NCBI GenBank assembly: GCA_910587865.1
Contig: CAJUNX010000019.1
Location: 20,207-46,580, forward strand
Length of the DNA: 26,374 bases
Source: an uncultured Roseburia sp.
Lineage (GTDB): Bacteria; Bacillota; Clostridia; Lachnospirales; Lachnospiraceae
Direction of reading: 5' to 3'
In this document: positions 23,754 to 26,374 of the stretch, one piece after another
Layout: every line of letters starts with the position of its first letter
Position numbering within the stretch: position 1 is the first letter of the stretch
Translations under genes and position numbers: made by a program
Notes under the pieces: model-generated
What the model was told of the DNA's origin: nothing
The model's database searches: none
Seen by the model: only the letters and a program-made list of their open reading frames with translations

Positions 23754-24218
23754 ATGCGACACGAACGAAAAGGACAGGCGAAAACTGCATACAGAACCCC
23801 GCCATGGCGGGAAAAAGAGCTGATCCGGCAGATTCAGGCCGGAAACCGGGAGCCGCTCGGGGATCTCATCGCGCACTACTACGATGAAATCCTGCGGTTC
23901 TGTGTTTGGCAGATCCGCGACACCGCGGATGCACTTGACAACGGGATGAATTTTCTGTTCGACGAGGAGGCGCGGATTTTGGTGAATTCGCTGCCGTTTC
24001 ACCCGCTGAAAAACCCGGAGCAGATGAAGGAGCTCGCCGATTTGGATGACGGCGTGCAGTTCTCTCATACGCTTGAGGAGCAGATCGGAGGACAGCTTCA
24101 GGCGGGGCTGATCCTGACCGATCTGATGGAGGACACCAACGGGACGGGCAATCTGCACGAGCATGGGATCCCTGCGTTTCTCGCAACGCGCGCGGTAAAA
24201 GGGCGGATTGCCTGGTAA
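23754..24218 (+). pseudogene. Chimeric ORF: sigma-factor N-terminus fused to methyltransferase tail
   Basis: A 154-codon open frame. Residues 1-62 (MRHERKGQAK onward, with REKELIRQIQAG, IAHYYDEILRF and VWQIRD) match the N-terminus of the sigma factor at 24992 (MRDQDRKTSE, RERELIRQIKAG, IAHYYDEILRY, IWQIRD). At Leu61-Asp62 the sequence switches in frame to residues 160-253 of the methyltransferase at 20947 and ends at its stop. The joint lies in CTTGAC, which both parents could share: sigma factors usually continue here as D-L-T-Q-E. Most of sigma region 2 and the SAM-binding half are missing, so neither activity is expected. The start is chosen by similarity; its ribosome site is weak. The fused protein could still be made. 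Confidence 0.8.
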
Positions 24219-24740
24219 TGTCGTGCGGCGGATGTTTCTGTCGGAAGGAGAGACGGATGTCCCGGCCGGAAGAAGCGGCGGATATCCAGGCCGGCAGGAG
24301 AAGATGTCCCGGTCGGAAAGGGTGACGGATGTCCCGGCCGGAAGAGACAGCGGATATCCCGGACGGAAGGAGAGACGGGCGGCGTGGCCGGGGAAGGAGA
24401 GGGGATCGATGAAGCTTACAACCTTGTGTTATATAGAAAAAGGCGGAAGCTACCTGATGCTGCACCGGGTCAGGAAGGAACAGGATGAAAATAAAGATAA
24501 GTGGATCGGCGTCGGCGGAAAGTTCGAGGCGGATGAGGCGCCGGAGGAATGCATGCTCCGGGAGGTGTACGAGGAGACCGGGCTGACGCTGACGGGCTAT
24601 CGGTTTCGCGGGATTATTACGTTTGTCTCGGACCGGTGGGAGACCGAATACATGCATCTGTTTACCGCCGACCGGTATGAGGGGGAGCTGACGCCCTTCT
24701 GCGAGGAAGGGGAGCTGGTGTGGGTTCCGAAGCGGGAGGT
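23933..24740 (+). repeat. Segmental duplication, copy B
   Basis: Second copy of 21423-22186. It starts inside a sigma-factor fragment at CTTGAC, carries the methyltransferase tail, an enlarged 25-bp repeat spacer and the first 332 bases of a Nudix gene, after which similarity drops sharply. Confidence 0.9.
24243..24389. repeat. 25-bp degenerate tandem repeats, six units
   Basis: Units begin at 24243, 24268, 24293, 24315, 24340 and 24365. All are 25 bp except the third, which is 22 bp. The last two are identical to the last two units of copy A; the extra units account for the longer spacer. Confidence 0.8.
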
Positions 24741-24888
24741 CCCGAAGCTGCGGCTGTGGGAGGGCGATCGGATTTTTCTGCGCCTTTTAAGTGAGCGGGA
24801 GGACTTTTTTTCCCTGAAGCTGCGGTATGAGGGCGAACAATTAAAAGAGGCGGTGGAAGGGGGCCAGGGAGGCAGAAGATATCTGTAA
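24409..24888 (+). CDS. Nudix hydrolase, MutT/8-oxo-dGTP diphosphatase type (copy B)
   Basis: A 159-residue paralogue of the gene at 21855, with the same complete Nudix box and the same ribosome site and ATG context. The first 332 bases differ at two positions from copy A (one codon silent GAC-CGC to GAC-CGG, one GGA to GGG), so residues 1-110 are identical. Beyond that the proteins separate: PKLRLWEGDRIFLRLLSEREDFF here against ERLHLWEGDKIFLKLLEEQEEFF there. Both are intact, so both may be active, possibly with the same substrate. It lies behind the chimeric ORF and is closed by its own terminator. Confidence 0.92.
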   Translation: MKLTTLCYIEKGGSYLMLHRVRKEQDENKDKWIGVGGKFEADEAPEECMLREVYEETGLTLTGYRFRGIITFVSDRWETEYMHLFTADRYEGELTPFCEEGELVWVPKREVPKLRLWEGDRIFLRLLSEREDFFSLKLRYEGEQLKEAVEGGQGGRRYL

Positions 24889-24911
24889 AACGGGTCGGAT
24901 CAGACCAGGAG

Positions 24912-24941
24912 AAAAAGCAGGAAAATATCCTGCTTTTTTTT
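24912..24941 (+). terminator. Terminator after Nudix copy B
   Basis: AAAAAGCAGGA pairs with TCCTGCTTTTT around AAATA, followed by further T. It lies 24 bases after the Nudix stop and separates it from the truncated sigma factor. Confidence 0.88.
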
Positions 24942-24991
24942 AAACCTTTTTGTGCAGAAAATCGTTATATAGACAGAGGCAGGATGAAACG

Positions 24992-25300
24992 ATGAGAGAT
25001 CAGGACAGGAAGACATCAGAAACAAAAGACTGGTATACTCCGCGGCGGGAGCGTGAGCTGATCCGGCAGATTAAAGCCGGGAAGAAGGAGCTGCTCGAAG
25101 ATGTGATCGCGCATTATTATGATGAGATCCTGCGGTATGTCATCTGGCAGATCCGTGATCCCGAGAGTGCCTGCGATCTGACACAAGAGGTATTTTGCCG
25201 TTTTATCCGCCGCGTGGACCGATACGAATACCGGAATCTGCGCGCATATCTGTATGCGGCTGCCCGCAATCTCTGTGAGGGAAGGCGGAAAGGAGCCTGA
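24992..25300 (+). pseudogene. Sigma-70-like factor truncated after region 2
   Basis: A 102-residue frame containing an ECF-like sigma region 2: HYYDEILRYVIWQIRD, CDLTQEVFCRFIRRVDRYEY and NLRAYLYAAARNLCEG, which would bind core polymerase and the -10 element. It ends with RRKGA and a stop where relatives continue through a linker to region 4, about 60-70 residues that recognise the -35. Region 4 is absent from all frames downstream. GTGAGGGAAGGCGGAAA at the 3' end (about 25276) resembles GTGAGGGGAAGGCGGGAAA (about 25318), so a deletion between short direct repeats is possible. A truncated protein may still be made. A related N-terminus lies in the chimera at 23754. Confidence 0.75.
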
Positions 25301-25360
25301 CGCGCGCATTCTGTGCGGTGAGGGGAAGGCGGGAAAAAATTGCGGGAAAAGGAGGAGAAC

Positions 25361-25849
25361 ATGTACGAGCTGACAGCGGACAGACTGACAAAACGATTCG
25401 GAGAGAGGGCGGCGGTGGACGGGATATCCGTCACATTTACACGCGGGGTGCACGGACTGCTCGGGGAGAACGGCGCGGGAAAGACGACGCTGATGCGGAT
25501 GCTGTGCGGGCTGCTTGCGCCTGACGGCGGGCAGATCTTTTGTGACGGGGAGAGGGTGGAAAAGATGGGGGGCGGTTACCGGAGGCTGCTCGGTTATCTG
25601 CCGCAGGAATTCGGATATTACCCGGATTACAGCGCAGGGCGTTTCCTGCGATATATGGCGGCATTAAAGGCGCTGCCGAAGCGCTATGCGGAGGATCGTA
25701 TTGGGGAGTTTTTGGAGCTGGTGGGGCTTTCCGGGGAGGAAAACCGCAAAATGAAGACCTTTTCGGGCGGAATGCGCAGGCGGATCGGCATCGCACAGGC
25801 GCTTCTGAACGATCCGCAGATCCTGATCCTGGATGAGCCGACCGCATGA
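25361..25849 (+). pseudogene. ABC transporter ATPase truncated after Walker B
   Basis: A 162-residue frame of a BcrA/CcmA-type export ATPase: LTKRFGERAAVDGIS, Walker A GENGAGKTT, Q-loop YLPQEFGYYPD, signature FSGGMRRR and Walker B ILILDEPTA. The stop comes directly after DEPTA, where relatives read GLDP (D-loop), then the H-loop and about 100 more residues. The following sequence shows none of these in any frame, so it is a deletion or replacement and not a simple frameshift. The start has AAAAGGAGGAG before the ATG. Without D- and H-loops it should be inactive. It probably formed one unit with the sigma factor upstream; its membrane partner is missing. Confidence 0.82.
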
Positions 25850-26083
25850 CTGCCGCACGGACCGAATGATCCTGATGCGAAATGCCGGTGCTCTGCATGG
25901 TATATGGTATATACCAATCGCTTGTTTTATAATATCAGATGAGAAGAAGATTGTCCATAGAGGAAAACAGGCGGAAAAAAGCAAAAATGATTGCAAAGCA
26001 AAGATGCGTGCATTAAAATAGAAGAGACACGGTAATAACGCGCAGTGTGGAAAGACCGTCTGAGAGGTAAAGGAGAGAGGCTG
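25850..26083 (+). other. Intergenic region after the truncated ATPase
   Basis: No gene is supported in these 234 bases. The first half has no similarity to ABC ATPases in any frame. The second half holds a palindrome, a TATAAT box at 25928-25933 and an A-rich 5' leader for the zinc-ribbon gene. Confidence 0.6.
25905..25933 (+). promoter_or_regulatory. Promoter and GntR/HutC-like operator for the zinc-ribbon gene
   Basis: TGGTATATACCA (25905-25916) is a perfect 12-bp palindrome whose centre GTATATAC fits the GTnTAnAC core of HutC-type GntR regulators. It covers the position of the -35 for the TATAAT at 25928-25933 (17-base spacer from 25910). A half-site, ATGGTATA, lies just upstream at 25897-25904. 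The regulator is not in the window. Confidence 0.45.
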
Positions 26084-26374
26084 ATGATTTGTAAATACTG
26101 TAATGCAGAGAATAAGGATTATGCGGTTTTTTGTGAACAATGCGGAAAGGCGCTAAATGACAGGGATGACGCAAATGCGGGAAACGGCGGTTTATCGGGC
26201 GACGGGAACCAGCCGGGCTATGGTGCAGACGGCCAGGGAAACTACGGATCCGCAGGGGCGGGCTATGACGCGGGCGGCCAGGGAAGCTACGGATCTGCAG
26301 GGGCGGGCTATGACGCGGGCGGCCAGGGAAACTACGGATCCGCAGGGGCGGGCTATGACGCGGGCGGCCAGGGA
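26084..26374 (+). CDS. Zinc-ribbon protein with Gly/Tyr-rich repeats, 3' end outside window
   Basis: The first 97 codons are present and the frame is open to the window edge. Residues 3-20 form a zinc ribbon, CKYCNAENKDYAVFCEQCG (C3, C6, C17, C20). A low-complexity region follows with 15-residue repeats (QGNYGSAGAGYDAGG). Proteins of this type often continue into membrane or DUF domains, which cannot be seen here. The ATG follows AAAGGAGAGAGG. The zinc ribbon call is firm; the function is unknown. Confidence 0.85.
   Translation, partial: MICKYCNAENKDYAVFCEQCGKALNDRDDANAGNGGLSGDGNQPGYGADGQGNYGSAGAGYDAGGQGSYGSAGAGYDAGGQGNYGSAGAGYDAGGQG
26231..26374 (+). repeat. 45-bp coding tandem repeat, at least 3.2 copies
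   Basis: Units at 26231-26275, 26276-26320 and 26321-26365, with a fourth begun at 26366. Units 1 and 3 are identical as far as seen; unit 2 differs by two transitions. Copy number beyond the window is unknown. Confidence 0.92.

Noticed and set aside
23700..24940. Insertion sequence or transposon carrying the duplicated block
   Set aside because: No transposase frame, terminal inverted repeats or target duplication were seen at the edges; microhomology recombination explains the junction better.

Overview
The window looks like a chromosomal segment from an endospore-forming member of the Clostridia, most likely a GC-rich Lachnospiraceae relative. The evidence is an alpha/beta-type small acid-soluble spore protein, strong AGGAGG ribosome sites, sigma-A promoters and U-tailed terminators typical of Firmicutes, and gene families common in gut Clostridia: a ferredoxin-tailed aldo/keto reductase, GH36 and GPH galactoside genes, AAA-ATPase/PDDEXK_9 and a remnant of an Rpn/YhgA-like protein. 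I cannot name a species.

Layout. 1-2225: an M3B oligoendopeptidase F between two blocks of intergenic repeats. 2276-7492: a tight plus-strand operon of aldo/keto reductase with two 4Fe-4S motifs, GH36 alpha-galactosidase and GPH-family sugar symporter, closed by a strong terminator; together they look like an alpha-galactoside uptake and utilisation unit. 7504-9576 (minus): a KtrA/KtrB-type potassium uptake system. 9606-14138 (plus): a membrane-anchored Gly/Gln-rich repeat protein, a DUF1653 protein, a SAM methyltransferase and an AAA-ATPase/PD-(D/E)XK protein. 14193-14642 (minus): a CYTH protein, divergent from an XRE-type regulator broken by a 4-bp duplication. 15705-16632: a DJ-1/PfpI protein converging on the spore protein gene.

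16798-22346: the most interesting unit. A consensus-like promoter, a 29-codon leader ORF and a terminator precede a heterodimeric ABC exporter, a methyltransferase and a Nudix hydrolase. Three mutually exclusive helices can be drawn in the leader: the leader ribosome site with the leader ORF, the leader ORF with the terminator arm, and the terminator itself. This is the architecture of ribosome-mediated transcription attenuation, as described for the bmrBCD multidrug exporter of Bacillus subtilis. A second terminator and a large nested stem-loop follow before the exporter start.

22347-26374: a rearranged accessory region. It holds an internally deleted Rpn-like gene without a normal start codon, an orphan ORF of unusual base use, an in-frame chimera of a sigma-factor N-terminus with the tail of the upstream methyltransferase, a second near-identical Nudix gene, a sigma factor cut after region 2, and an ABC ATPase cut right after Walker B. 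The window ends inside a zinc-ribbon protein with 45-bp tandem repeats. Repeats of 25, 45, 46/47, 55 and 66 bp occur throughout and appear to be a feature of this genome.
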